Below, one piece after another: positions 15,604 through 23,934 of a stretch of DNA of 64,000 nucleotides. How positions within the stretch are numbered: position 1 is the first letter of the stretch; every line of letters starts with the position of its first letter. Source of the DNA: a virus. The translations under genes and the position numbers were made by a program. The notes below the pieces were generated by a model that worked only from the letters and a program-made list of their open reading frames with translations, searched no databases and had not been told where the DNA came from. Location: positions 1 through 64,000 of the IMG/VR virus record IMGVR_UViG_3300002933_000006. One strand, given 5' to 3'.

Positions 15604-16274
15604 TATAACACCTTTACATAATTTAAGGTAGTAACTTTTGCTTTACTGTGATACCCATCTTCGGCATGTGACTTAACACGTCCAGAAATCTTGCCTGCTT
15701 CACATACTCGATCTAAATCTTTAGCCCAATAAAACACTAAATTGTCGTGTTCGGTTACACCGTATACTGCCCAGCAATTGGTATTCTGGATATAACGCTT
15801 TTCAATAAGTGTAAACCCAATGGTAATTTTTTCACCAATGCGCCCAGTATAACGACTTAGCCGTTCGTATCTGGCACCAAGTTCACGCACGTGATCTCGT
15901 TGTTGATATTGATCAACTAAATGTGGTGCCCATGCAACAATACCAAGGTCACTGATTAGTATTTCTTGATTGGCTAAGACTTGATTGAGTTGCCCCAGGA
16001 AGCGATCTGGTTGCCCCTTAAGGCTTTGCATAATCACATTTTGCTCAATGTATTGAATAATGCCATTGGCTTGCTCGCGATGGAAATCATTTACAATGAA
16101 CTTACCATCAAAGGTCCTACTAAATTGTACAGATTCTGATATAAGGTGTCGATTGGAATGATGTACAACACCGTCTATTGTAACAGTATTTCTAATCACA
16201 GATTTACTATTGTGCTCGTAAGCGGCAATCGCGGTAGCAACTACTTCTAGGGTGGGCAATGCTTTAGTCTTCAT
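15603..16274 (-). CDS. Conserved phage protein heading array A, 223 aa
   Basis: First gene after the sigma70-like promoter at 16305-16333. Two parts: an N-terminal alpha/beta region, and a C-terminal beta-rich region with NLVFYWAKDLDRVCEAGKI followed by RVKSHAEDGYHSKAKVTTLN. The latter resembles a short domain repeated in many phage proteins (G-x-V-K-x-H-x...-KVTxLNYVK). No catalytic motif seen. It probably leads a long polycistronic message reaching about 11.8 kb. Confidence 0.6.
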   Translation of the reverse strand: MKTKALPTLEVVATAIAAYEHNSKSVIRNTVTIDGVVHHSNRHLISESVQFSRTFDGKFIVNDFHREQANGIIQYIEQNVIMQSLKGQPDRFLGQLNQVLANQEILISDLGIVAWAPHLVDQYQQRDHVRELGARYERLSRYTGRIGEKITIGFTLIEKRYIQNTNCWAVYGVTEHDNLVFYWAKDLDRVCEAGKISGRVKSHAEDGYHSKAKVTTLNYVKVL

Positions 16275-16304
16275 TTAGTTGTCCATTATTCCAGTTCATA
16301 CTAT

Positions 16305-16333
16305 ATTATAGCATTATGGGAATTAATGGTCAA
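16305..16333 (-). promoter_or_regulatory. Early-type sigma70-like promoter, AATTCCCA-spacer class (array A)
   Basis: TTGACC, 17 bp, TATAAT, on the minus strand, with AATTCCCATAAT inside the spacer. It reads into the 223-aa gene and array A. The -35 region overlaps the 3' end of the coiled-coil gene upstream. Confidence 0.8.
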
Positions 16334-16579
16334 CTACTTAGATTTGAACTTAGTATGTACGTACTGATGTAGGGTACTTAAATAGGTGTTTTGATTAAGA
16401 AATTTAGCTTCTAAGGCGTCTAACCGGCGCTTTAATTGCTGGTTTTCTTGTTGTAATTGCTCAAGGGTTACCTTAGTGTCCTTGAGTACTTTTTCGTGAC
16501 TAAGTAGGTTAGGACGTGGTGGAGCATTTGGATCCACTGCCCTTTTCTTCTTAGGTTTATACATATCAAACATACTCAT
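16334..16579 (-). CDS. Small coiled-coil protein, 81 aa
   Basis: Basic Pro-rich N-terminus (YKPKKKRAVDPNAPPRPN) followed by a heptad-rich helix (LEQLQQENQQLKRRLDALEA) of about 45 residues, which is a probable dimeric coiled coil. Ends at the array-A promoter. Similar short KPKKKR...coiled-coil proteins occur in T4-like phages. Function unknown. Confidence 0.6.
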   Translation of the reverse strand: MSMFDMYKPKKKRAVDPNAPPRPNLLSHEKVLKDTKVTLEQLQQENQQLKRRLDALEAKFLNQNTYLSTLHQYVHTKFKSK

Positions 16580-16580
16580 A

Positions 16581-17750
16581 TTAGATATTTATCCGTAGTT
16601 GTTTTTCATCTATAGCTCTTTGTAATTCTTTGTTTAAATGTGTATGATAATTATTGTTCATTAATCGTTGTTGATTATGTTCGACAATAGGTAAACACTT
16701 AATATAAATCTGTTTTATCACTTCAATTGGTTGGTTAATAAAATCCATAAATGATTTCGTTACCGCTAGTAACCTATCGTGGTTATTTTCTATAATATCA
16801 TACGATTCGTCTATATATGGACTAAATGTTTTATAACCTTGATCTCTAAGATACTGCAAAGTATAAGGTGGAGCCATCATTATAAACATTTGCCAATGTG
16901 CAATTGAATTAAATACCTTCTCTGAAATGAAAGTAATCCCAGGTTCGGTTGTATAAAAAGTATCTGTTACCATATTAACATAACTATCTAATAATGAGTC
17001 TCTTGGTATGAATACCCACTCTACACTATCATCTAATTCGGGTAAGGGTAATAAATGATCTATGGAATTAGCTGTACTTGTAATAAATTCTATTTCACTG
17101 GATGTAAACTTGTAACCTAAGTTTCCTGAATTTTTTTGTTTATAACTAACATATCCTTGATCTAATAGATTATTGTTTATAATATGACTAAGTAAAAATT
17201 TCCTATTAGGATAATCTTTTGTACCCATTGAGGTAAATTTTTTAGATCTAGTGACACGATTTAGATTATTGGGTAATAGTTCAGTAAACTGCGGTTGATT
17301 CCAATGTCTAAAAGAATCAAATTCAAAATACATAATAGGAGAAATAGTAAATTTAGCTCGATCATTTATTGAATCATGTTGTGTTGGTAATGCACCAGTA
17401 AAATATATAAGAGGATTATTAATTGTTAAACTGAATTCATTAAGTTTATCGATTACAAGATTGTGTAAATTAATATGAGACCCTATTGCCCATAGTACAA
17501 TAATTTGATCAGGGGATTTTATTGCACTTTTTATGCGATATATAGTTTCGTCAATTTGATCCAGTTGGGTATTATAAAGATTTACAGTAATACCGAGTAT
17601 GTCAAACTTATCATCGATGCCAAGTTTTGGTTTTACTGCCTGCGAATGGGCATAAAGTAATTGTATATTTTCATCAGTTATTTCTATTATTTTTTTATTT
17701 AAATAGAAATAAAATATACTGTCGGGTATATTAATATTTGGTGGCAACAT
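16581..17750 (-). CDS. Uncharacterised 389-aa protein next to a radical SAM gene
   Basis: Ile/Asn-rich alpha/beta protein with an early strand-loop-helix region (IIVLWAIGSHINLHNLVID) and a C-terminal segment FISEKVFNSIAHWQMFIMMA that resembles the acceptor/donor region of phage glycan-related proteins (E-K-x-F-x-x-I...Q-x-F). It ends 1 nt from the next gene's region and starts directly at the radical SAM stop. No confident family; glycosyltransferase-like is a guess from the EKVF segment. Confidence 0.5.
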   Translation of the reverse strand: MLPPNINIPDSIFYFYLNKKIIEITDENIQLLYAHSQAVKPKLGIDDKFDILGITVNLYNTQLDQIDETIYRIKSAIKSPDQIIVLWAIGSHINLHNLVIDKLNEFSLTINNPLIYFTGALPTQHDSINDRAKFTISPIMYFEFDSFRHWNQPQFTELLPNNLNRVTRSKKFTSMGTKDYPNRKFLLSHIINNNLLDQGYVSYKQKNSGNLGYKFTSSEIEFITSTANSIDHLLPLPELDDSVEWVFIPRDSLLDSYVNMVTDTFYTTEPGITFISEKVFNSIAHWQMFIMMAPPYTLQYLRDQGYKTFSPYIDESYDIIENNHDRLLAVTKSFMDFINQPIEVIKQIYIKCLPIVEHNQQRLMNNNYHTHLNKELQRAIDEKQLRINI

Positions 17751-18950
17751 TTACAATTTCCAATATGGCGCAAATTCTGGAACTACATCTAATACATATT
17801 CATTGCGTACTTGATCCAGTTTTTGTGTAGTTGCTATTACTGCTTCCCACGACATTGACGGTGATTGATACATGTAAGTAATTACTGCATCAATTTTGTC
17901 TTTAAGTATTTCGTATTTACTACTAGACAATAAACGATCTCGGGCTAGATCTTTTAACTCAGCAGGTAAGTTAGTAATATTTTGATCAAATGGGCCATGT
18001 GATACAGTTAAATCAGTTCCTTCAAAAACTGTACTATTATCAAATGCAAAATCAAATACTTCCGCTAAATGCAGGATGTTATATACGGTGATCACTATGT
18101 TAAATTTTAATTTGGTATTAGGATATGCTAGTACTGTTTTAATATTTTTTTGTGTGTTTGCCCAATCGGCACCAGATCTAATATACTCCAGCAATGGCCC
18201 AACAGCGTCAAGACTTACAATAAACAATATATTAGTAAATCGTTGTAAATATTCTTCTAAGCGATGTTTACCAAAACTTAACTTACTTAAATTTGTTGTG
18301 TAAGTAATACGAATATCGTGTAAGCCAAGTTGATCTAAATGATCTAACATTGCCCAATGCTCTGCTTGAAATAATGCTTCTCCGCCGGCAAAGTACACTT
18401 CCTTTAATTCACTCAGGTCTCCGTACTTGGAAATAATGCTTGCCCAATCGGTTGTATCATGTGCTTGTATTACAAAGTCTTTACGGCCGGTACCACGATA
18501 TGATTCTTCTGCCCAGGTATGACTATAAGCAGGACCACACATGCGACATTTATAGTTACAGATGTTGCTAAATCTACTGTCCCAATATTGCATTTTAAAA
18601 TCATGCAACGTGCCATCACTATCAGTGTTGCTTAATAATGAATCAACATCTATATTAAAATTCTTAATATCTAAATTCTTATTTGTACGGAAACTATTGA
18701 GACCAACACTTTCTTCTCGATAGCATTGACTACACGCAGAGTTCTTATTACCGGCTAGCATATCTGTTCTAACTTCGCGCATTGATTTAGAATTCATTAC
18801 AGATTCTGCTGAGTCAAAATCTCTTAAATTACCAAATTGCTTATTAATAGTATTAGCAGAACAACAGGGCTGAATATTACCACTGGGCTCATGAAAGAAA
18901 TGAATCCATGGTAATATACAAAAGGTATTACTCGGTAGGGGTTTCTTCAT
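17751..18950 (-). CDS. Radical SAM protein with Cys-rich N-terminal and twitch/SPASM-like features
   Basis: 399 aa. The radical SAM cluster motif is CNYKCRMC (C-x3-C-x2-C, about residue 131), followed by VYFAGGEALFQAEHW (the GGE motif) and VSLDAVGPLLEYIRSG. The N-terminus has FCILPWIHFFHEPSGNIQPCC and later CSQCYREE, additional Cys pairs of the kind that bind an auxiliary Fe-S cluster. This architecture occurs in phage and bacterial proteins that modify peptides or sugars; the substrate here is unknown. Adjacent genes at 16581 and 18928 may be partners. Confidence 0.85.
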   Translation of the reverse strand: MKKPLPSNTFCILPWIHFFHEPSGNIQPCCSANTINKQFGNLRDFDSAESVMNSKSMREVRTDMLAGNKNSACSQCYREESVGLNSFRTNKNLDIKNFNIDVDSLLSNTDSDGTLHDFKMQYWDSRFSNICNYKCRMCGPAYSHTWAEESYRGTGRKDFVIQAHDTTDWASIISKYGDLSELKEVYFAGGEALFQAEHWAMLDHLDQLGLHDIRITYTTNLSKLSFGKHRLEEYLQRFTNILFIVSLDAVGPLLEYIRSGADWANTQKNIKTVLAYPNTKLKFNIVITVYNILHLAEVFDFAFDNSTVFEGTDLTVSHGPFDQNITNLPAELKDLARDRLLSSSKYEILKDKIDAVITYMYQSPSMSWEAVIATTQKLDQVRNEYVLDVVPEFAPYWKL

Positions 18951-19308
18951 CTTCTACTTTAGCTTCTACAGGTTCTTCGTCTTTAGGAATAAACTGCTCT
19001 AAATATTCCATATCCAACTGTGCCATTGTTTGAATAACGTACTGTGGATAACCTTCTAGGAAATATTTAAACATTTCATCAAATGTCTTAGTAGTACCAA
19101 ATTTGTTGTATACAATAGTTTTAGTTTGCAAGTTTAAGATAACGCCAGCATACTGACGATCCTTGTTGGTTAGGCCTTTAGTAAACTCAATGCGTTCGTC
19201 ATATTGGTAGTTATCTGGATTCTTGTTCCATCCAGCAATTTGTGTTTGTACTCCGGCACGTGGCTTTTGTACGTAGAATGCAAGTAAGTGAATGTCTTTG
19301 ATTTTCAT
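18928..19308 (-). CDS. Conserved T4-like phage protein, 126 aa
   Basis: Contains YAGVILNLQTKTIVYNKFG and a hydrophobic C-terminal helix, then a strongly acidic tail (KDEEPVEAKVEDEETPTE). Starts 3 nt after the clamp-loader stop. The tail overlaps the radical SAM start by 23 nt. In position it lies where T4-like phages keep small replication/transcription accessory genes (gp62, regA); no sequence evidence links it to those. Confidence 0.55.
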   Translation of the reverse strand: MKIKDIHLLAFYVQKPRAGVQTQIAGWNKNPDNYQYDERIEFTKGLTNKDRQYAGVILNLQTKTIVYNKFGTTKTFDEMFKYFLEGYPQYVIQTMAQLDMEYLEQFIPKDEEPVEAKVEDEETPTE

Positions 19309-19310
19309 TA

Positions 19311-20231
19311 TTATCCTATTTGTGTAAGTTCAACCAATGTGGCTGAAAGATTTATCTCTTGATCTGCTACTAGTGGTACGTTTACAAGTCCTTTGCGAAT
19401 TGCTAAGATAGCAGCATCTTGTCCTTCTTGGGTTTTTGACCATAAGTCTAAGTTGTCGTACATCCAACGGAACATATCGTCCATATCTTCTACTGTGGCT
19501 TGACTACAAATAACTTTACGTGCTTCTGTAATTTTACCTGCTTTAAATAGAGCTACTGCATCTAGTTTCCAATCCTTAACACCGCGGTCGTTTTCCCCCG
19601 GAGTGTTTAGTGTACCCGAACTCGAATTTGGTTGCAACAAGTTTAAACATTTACGTAAGTCGGGGTAAGTAGCTTTTACATAAGAATCTAAGGTGTCTAA
19701 GTCAAATTCTACATTTTCTGTTACCAGAATAGTTGCTGCACGTGCAGTAAATTCAGTTACATCACTTTTATCAATGTGGAAACCTTGGCAACGACTATGT
19801 AGTGCTGGGATAATCTTATGTGGCAAGTTACATGTTAGAATGAAACGTGCCGACTCTTGATATGTTTCCATTAATCCACGCATGATAGCTTGTGCATTGT
19901 GTGTTAAGTAATCTGCTTCGTCTAACAACACAACTTTAAACTTACCAAATGGCATTGTACTAACAAAACCCTCAACACGAGTTTTAATAAACTCTACACC
20001 ATTATCACGTGACGCATTGATATGTAGTGTATCATAATCTTCTATACCTAGTTCATTAATAAGAACTTTAGCAAGTGTAGTTTTACCTGTACCCGGCGAT
20101 CCGCTTAATAAGATATGCGGAATAACTCCGTCCTTGATCCATGTATCAACTTGATCTCTTTGATTTTGATCAGTGAATACATATTCACCTACTACTTTAG
20201 GTCTATATTTCTCTGTCCAGAGTTGTTTCAT
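19311..20231 (-). CDS. 44: Sliding-clamp loader AAA+ ATPase (T4 gp44-like)
   Basis: 306 aa, RFC-small-subunit-like. N-terminal LWTEKYRPKVVGEYVF (RFC box II), Walker A LSGSPGTGKTTLAKVL (about residues 41-56), Walker B FKVVLLDEADYLTHNAQAIM, sensor ARFILTCN, and the SRC motif HSRCQGF that contacts ATP at the next subunit. It opens the sliding clamp on DNA to make the polymerase processive. The partner gp62-like subunit is not obvious; the 63-aa gene upstream is too short. Confidence 0.95.
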   Translation of the reverse strand: MKQLWTEKYRPKVVGEYVFTDQNQRDQVDTWIKDGVIPHILLSGSPGTGKTTLAKVLINELGIEDYDTLHINASRDNGVEFIKTRVEGFVSTMPFGKFKVVLLDEADYLTHNAQAIMRGLMETYQESARFILTCNLPHKIIPALHSRCQGFHIDKSDVTEFTARAATILVTENVEFDLDTLDSYVKATYPDLRKCLNLLQPNSSSGTLNTPGENDRGVKDWKLDAVALFKAGKITEARKVICSQATVEDMDDMFRWMYDNLDLWSKTQEGQDAAILAIRKGLVNVPLVADQEINLSATLVELTQIG

Positions 20232-20419
20232 TCTTTTACCTGTTTAATAATTTCTTGTGTTATTGTATTAGCTTTGTCGTCATCAATCGAGTATACATGC
20301 AACCGATCTGCAATTTGTCTAATCTCGTTACTCATTGATTCTGTGCCCATTTCTTGTTCAATTAATTGTGCAAGGTCGTTTAATTGTATTACTGCGTCGA
20401 CAAGTTTAAGGTTTCTCAT
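20228..20419 (-). CDS. Small helical phage protein, 63 aa
   Basis: Predicted all-helical, acidic (VDAVIQLNDLAQLIEQEMG). 4-nt overlap with the clamp-loader start, so translationally coupled to it. Too short for the usual gp62 clamp-loader subunit. Unknown role. Confidence 0.5.
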   Translation of the reverse strand: MRNLKLVDAVIQLNDLAQLIEQEMGTESMSNEIRQIADRLHVYSIDDDKANTITQEIIKQVKE

Positions 20420-20616
20420 TTTGTGCCTCGGAAGAATTTAATAATATTGTTAAAACGTGTTTTAACTTCTTTAAGTGAAATCATTGATGGATGATGCGGG
20501 CACCGACCTTGCATAAACTCACATGTAGGAGTATAAGTGTGTTTGCATAAACTACAACGTGGTGGTTTACTACTTACTCGTTTTTGAGTATCTGTACTAT
20601 TCTTTCCTGTTCCCAT
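20416..20616 (-). CDS. Small Cys/His protein, 66 aa
   Basis: A possible zinc site: RCSLCKHTYTPTCEF...RCPHHPSM gives C-x2-C-x6-C...C-x-H-H. Basic N- and C-termini (KNSTDTQKRVSSKPP; KTRFNNIIKFFRGTK). It overlaps the upstream small gene by 43 nt in another frame, so the exact start is uncertain. Confidence 0.45.
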   Translation of the reverse strand: MGTGKNSTDTQKRVSSKPPRCSLCKHTYTPTCEFMQGRCPHHPSMISLKEVKTRFNNIIKFFRGTK

Positions 20617-20798
20617 TTTTCTTCCCCAGTAAATGTTGGCAACTTCTTATATTCGTCTTCTAGCCAACATTTTAACATATAAAGCTCTTGTTTGCAATAG
20701 GAACTGGTAAAACCATCATTGTATGGGCTGGATATTTCGCCCAAAATACCACCCAGGGCTATTCGAGCCTGATTGAAATTTGGTTTGCGAAATCCCAT
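20574..20798 (-). CDS. Small phage protein, 74 aa
   Basis: Begins 2 nt after the GroES-like stop. Sequence features: NQARIALGGILGEISSPY and a charged C-terminal helix (KWEQERIVQILKNE). Unknown function. Confidence 0.45.
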   Translation of the reverse strand: MGFRKPNFNQARIALGGILGEISSPYNDGFTSSYCKQELYMLKCWLEDEYKKLPTFTGEEKWEQERIVQILKNE

Positions 20799-20799
20799 G

Positions 20800-21171
20800 T
20801 TACCAGCGTGTAGCGTGGTCTTTTAGGATAGCACTACTCAATGTATCGTCCGACGGCTCTTCGTCCGAAATGAGCAATACATCGGCTGGGTCAATACGCC
20901 GAATCGTGACTTCACCGGTTGAATCTTCGATCTTAACTCCACGTGTCCAACGACCGTGAGTTACTAATACCCATTTACCAACAGCAATATCTTGCTGTTC
21001 TGGACCCACGGCATATACTTGAGCCCAGCGTGGGCGCACACCTGCTGTACGCATGTCATCATCTAGCAAGTGAATACCGGCACTAGTAGTTCTAGCACCA
21101 AAATTCATATCAGCTACTAGAACGTGATCATTTAATGCTCTGATTGAATTAACTTGATGTGGTGTGTACAT
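20800..21171 (-). CDS. GroES-like co-chaperonin (T4 gp31-type)
   Basis: 123 aa. The order of elements follows GroES: IRALNDHVLVADM, then TSAGIHLLDDD (the equivalent of SAGGIVIP, start of the mobile loop), RWAQVYAVGPEQQDIAVGKW (equivalent of RGEVVAVGPG...VGD.V), and TIRRIDPADVLLISDEEP (equivalent of the EDDILGI end). In T4, gp31 replaces GroES so that GroEL can fold the major capsid protein; the same job is likely here. Adjacent to clamp-loader genes. Confidence 0.8.
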   Translation of the reverse strand: MYTPHQVNSIRALNDHVLVADMNFGARTTSAGIHLLDDDMRTAGVRPRWAQVYAVGPEQQDIAVGKWVLVTHGRWTRGVKIEDSTGEVTIRRIDPADVLLISDEEPSDDTLSSAILKDHATRW

Positions 21172-21172
21172 A

Positions 21173-21622
21173 TTAGATTCTTGATGGACCGTTTGATTTT
21201 GCTTTTTCTTGTGGTGTTTTTAATGATTCTTGTGTTACTGTAGTTTGTTTAGCAACAGAGTCTGCTAAACTACCACGGGCAGATGGAGTAACAGGTGCAT
21301 CTATATTAGCAGTTGGCGTAACTGGCACAATTGAATTATTAATTAAGTCATTCAATTGGCGAGCATTACTTGCTTCTAATAATCCTTGTTGTTGACTATA
21401 CGTTTCTGGATCATTTGGGCTATATCCGCCGTTACTAGATGGTATAGAGTACATCTGGTCCATAAGTTGATTGCGACCAGCAACTACTTGTCCTCCGGCA
21501 CCCAATAAATCTCCACGAGCATTTACTTTCATATTACCAACTGCCACAGCAGATTCGTTAGCCAATTTAACTTTATCAATATCAATTATTTTGCCTTTTG
21601 CTGTTTTATATATATTTGCCAT
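21173..21622 (-). CDS. Conserved phage protein of virion type, 149 aa
   Basis: Low-complexity, Asn/Gln/Ser/Pro-rich (SIPSSNGGYSPNDPETYSQQ), mostly disordered. The N-terminus ANIYKTAKGKIIDIDKVKLANESAVAVGN is reminiscent of T4-like structural or assembly proteins. It has a perfect late promoter box 19 nt upstream and AAGGAG in between, so it is a late gene. Function unknown. Confidence 0.55.
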   Translation of the reverse strand: MANIYKTAKGKIIDIDKVKLANESAVAVGNMKVNARGDLLGAGGQVVAGRNQLMDQMYSIPSSNGGYSPNDPETYSQQQGLLEASNARQLNDLINNSIVPVTPTANIDAPVTPSARGSLADSVAKQTTVTQESLKTPQEKAKSNGPSRI

Positions 21623-21640
21623 TTAATTCTCCTTGTATGC

Positions 21641-21648
21641 TATTTATA
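21641..21648 (-). promoter_or_regulatory. Late promoter box TATAAATA
   Basis: Exact T4 late consensus TATAAATA on the minus strand, 19 nt before the ATG at 21622, with AAGGAG in the leader. The best single late box in the window. Confidence 0.7.
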
Positions 21649-21659
21649 AACTGGGTAGT

Positions 21660-22181
21660 TTACTTTAAAAATTCTTCAATCGGAAGATCGTAATATAGCG
21701 AGTTAACTTTATGTATTCCTAATAGGTATAATACATAACTTGCTACACTTGAACCACGACCCAATCCCCATACTACATTATTCTTACGCATCGTATCTAC
21801 GAAATATTTGAGATAGCGTAACAGGTTAAACAAGTCACGTTCCTGAAATAATAGTAATTCTTCACCGACTCGTTGTAATTCTGGTTCTGTAGTGCATAGA
21901 TCTAGTATATGCTGTGCTATGTCTAAAGTCTTATATTCATCGGGCATGTACCAATCCAATTGATTTAAGTAATCAAATTGTTCAACTGTAATGTCACTAC
22001 CGATATTGCCTAAGTATGGTTTTAAATGTTTAAACCCTGCATAAGTTTTATCTACGGCTGTATTAAACGTATTAGGATCTTCTACGTAAAATAAGTCTAG
22101 CATTAAATTGGGGTTTTGATAAAGCATATCACAAAGTTCATTCTCTGTTGTATAGCCTTGCCCAAACTTGTCAAAGTTCAT
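21660..22181 (-). CDS. DNA polymerase III alpha-like fragment, 173 aa
   Basis: The C-terminal 40 residues read NNVVWGLGRGSSVASYVLYLLGI and then YYDLPIEEFLK. This matches the start of the DnaE/PolC polymerase core, where G-R-G-S-x-x-S-L-V-A-Y-x-L-x-I-T-x...D-P-L-x-x-x-L-x-F-E-R-F-L sits at the palm entrance. The rest (tandem-helix region with LDWYMPDEYKTLDIAQH) resembles the helical part before that motif. No catalytic Asp triad is present, so it is not an active polymerase. It could be a decoy, a structural relic or a nucleotide-binding accessory. Confidence 0.55.
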   Translation of the reverse strand: MNFDKFGQGYTTENELCDMLYQNPNLMLDLFYVEDPNTFNTAVDKTYAGFKHLKPYLGNIGSDITVEQFDYLNQLDWYMPDEYKTLDIAQHILDLCTTEPELQRVGEELLLFQERDLFNLLRYLKYFVDTMRKNNVVWGLGRGSSVASYVLYLLGIHKVNSLYYDLPIEEFLK

Positions 22182-22417
22182 TGTATATCGATAATATTTT
22201 TAAATTGTTTAGAGTGCTTTTCCATTTCTTCCAATTGCTTGCGATTACGATTATTCATTTCTTCTTGATAATCTTGCATAAGCAACTGCAATTGACCAAC
22301 CATATCACTTTGTCCAATTCTATAAGCATACATAAGACGCTTTTGTAAATCGGCCATTTTATTTGTAACTTCGTCAATTGACAATTTAGATAAGTCTGGT
22401 GTTAAAGGGTGACCCAT
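22178..22417 (-). CDS. Small coiled-coil protein, 79 aa
   Basis: Strongly helical with heptad-like spacing (NKMADLQKRLMYAYRIGQSD, YQEEMNNRNRKQLEEMEKHS). Conserved-looking in T4-like phages (YAYRxGxxDMxxQLxxLxxxY). Overlaps both neighbours by a few nt. Role unknown. Confidence 0.55.
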   Translation of the reverse strand: MGHPLTPDLSKLSIDEVTNKMADLQKRLMYAYRIGQSDMVGQLQLLMQDYQEEMNNRNRKQLEEMEKHSKQFKNIIDIQ

Positions 22418-22605
22418 GACGGAATGTCTCCTAATTTTGGTTCTACATATTCTTGTTTTAATTCTTCGCCGTTAAGCAAAGCTGTCAGGTCTATCATTGA
22501 TTGATTTCCAACAATGGATACCCATTCCCCGGCCTCGGTTTTGTGGTAGGTTAATTGTGCCATTTTGTTATTAGGCAGTACAACAGATATTTTTCTTTGT
22601 TCCAA
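22402..22605 (-). CDS. Small phage protein, 67 aa
   Basis: TTG start preceded by AAGGAG 8 nt upstream and a sigma70-like promoter. Beta-rich (KISVVLPNNKMAQLTYHK) with acidic end. First gene of the short operon leading to the PolIII-alpha-like gene. Confidence 0.55.
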   Translation of the reverse strand: MEQRKISVVLPNNKMAQLTYHKTEAGEWVSIVGNQSMIDLTALLNGEELKQEYVEPKLGDIPSWVTL

Positions 22606-22624
22606 AATAAAACTCCTTGTTATA

Positions 22625-22653
22625 ATTATATAGCAATTATTTCAAGGAGTCAA
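22625..22653 (-). promoter_or_regulatory. Sigma70-like promoter without the AATTCCCA element
   Basis: TTGACT, 17 bp, TATAAT on the minus strand, then AAGGAG and the TTG start of the 67-aa gene. The spacer lacks the AATTCCCA element of the other early promoters. Confidence 0.7.
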
Positions 22654-22666
22654 TTGATTTTTAGTA

Positions 22667-23917
22667 TTAGAATGTTGTTAGAGCGACTTTCTTCCAGTTT
22701 CCCGGTGCAATACAGATATACAGATTACTACCATCAAAACTTAGTTGCCCTGCTACACCTCCTGCTGTAGTAGACGAAGTAGGTACAAATGTATTTCCGG
22801 TAATTACATTTCCATAAAACTTAACACTTTGATCATTTTCAATACCAACAGCTTGGCGTTGGCGCAAGAATCCTAAGCTACCTGTTCCGCTTGGTGCAGT
22901 AAACAATCCAATATTACCGCCCAAGCCAGTTGCCATATTAGATCCGGTGGCAAAGAAATTAATACCACTTAAACTTTGTATGGTATTACCTGAACCCGTG
23001 CCGGTCATTGACAATGTATTAACGTACCCAATAAAGTCTCCACTTCTAACTGGAGCAATATTGCCAGCATCGAGATTACCACGGAAACCTGATATAGTAT
23101 AACCGGCAGTAGGACTAAGATCGCCTTGAGTGTAAAATACATTACCTGTATAGTTTGCATTAGTACTAACGCTATTGTAACTACCACGAGCACTAACTCT
23201 ATCTTCGCCTTGCTCTAATGCAAGTGCTATAGGTAATGCTGTTGCTCCATATCCAAGTAATAAAGTAGAATTAACCATTGAGTTAAAATATAACAGTGGA
23301 TCGCGCAATGTAGCACGATTACGAGTTACGTCAAAAATTAAATAATCGGCACCGCCATCAACTGAGCTAATGTCGAATATATAAGATCCGGGAGTATCGA
23401 ATGTGATAGTGTTTGTTCCATCATTATTTAATACTTGACCTGCAATATCACTAATACCAATATTAACACTAGCAGGGGTTGTTACAGTATGAGTGGTACT
23501 TGTAACAACGATCCACACTCTCATTAATCCATACCCCAATGCACCTGCACCTACAGAACTTGGCCAATTAGTAAATGATAATGTTATTGGAGCTGCTGTA
23601 GTAAGCTTCTGAAAATTAGCTTGGTTGAAGTCTAAAATGATTGTCCCGCTTGTTGCACCTAAATCTAATAGACTTTGTGTCCATGCTGTTAATTGTGGGC
23701 GACGTATCTGTGTTCCAGCCATGTCGTTACTAATAGTTTGACCATTAAGCGCACTAGTTACTAAAACCTTAGATTGTAAATCTGAAATTTCACTTTCAGC
23801 AAATATTAGATTGTTTCTAATATTTGTAAAATTATCACGAAATCCTTGACTAGAATTATCCTGGTTTGCAATTGGGAATGTACCGTCGACGTTGTATGGA
23901 TTAATGTTTGATGCCAT
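22667..23917 (-). CDS. Tail fibre / virion appendage protein
   Basis: 416 aa, beta-rich and Gly/Ser/Asn/Thr-rich. The N-terminus (NINPYNVDGTFPIANQDNSS, GFRDNFTNIRNN) is shared with the next gene and is the probable virion attachment module: pattern F-P-I-A-x-Q-D-N-x-x-x-G-F-R-x-N. The middle has an adhesin-like stretch and the end (GQLSFDGSNLYICIAPGNWKK) is a short C-terminal module common in phage fibres. No chaperone domain seen. Confidence 0.7.
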   Translation of the reverse strand: MASNINPYNVDGTFPIANQDNSSQGFRDNFTNIRNNLIFAESEISDLQSKVLVTSALNGQTISNDMAGTQIRRPQLTAWTQSLLDLGATSGTIILDFNQANFQKLTTAAPITLSFTNWPSSVGAGALGYGLMRVWIVVTSTTHTVTTPASVNIGISDIAGQVLNNDGTNTITFDTPGSYIFDISSVDGGADYLIFDVTRNRATLRDPLLYFNSMVNSTLLLGYGATALPIALALEQGEDRVSARGSYNSVSTNANYTGNVFYTQGDLSPTAGYTISGFRGNLDAGNIAPVRSGDFIGYVNTLSMTGTGSGNTIQSLSGINFFATGSNMATGLGGNIGLFTAPSGTGSLGFLRQRQAVGIENDQSVKFYGNVITGNTFVPTSSTTAGGVAGQLSFDGSNLYICIAPGNWKKVALTTF

Positions 23918-23934
23918 TTATTCTGTCCTGTTTC

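Noticed and set aside
16586-16593. GATAAATA box upstream of the coiled-coil gene at 16579
   Set aside because: Only 7 nt from the ATG and made of the last codons (RINI-stop) of the preceding gene; spacing does not allow a leader, so chance is likely.
20228-20419. T4 gp62-like clamp-loader small subunit
   Set aside because: Position fits, but 63 aa is far too short and no sequence resemblance is visible.
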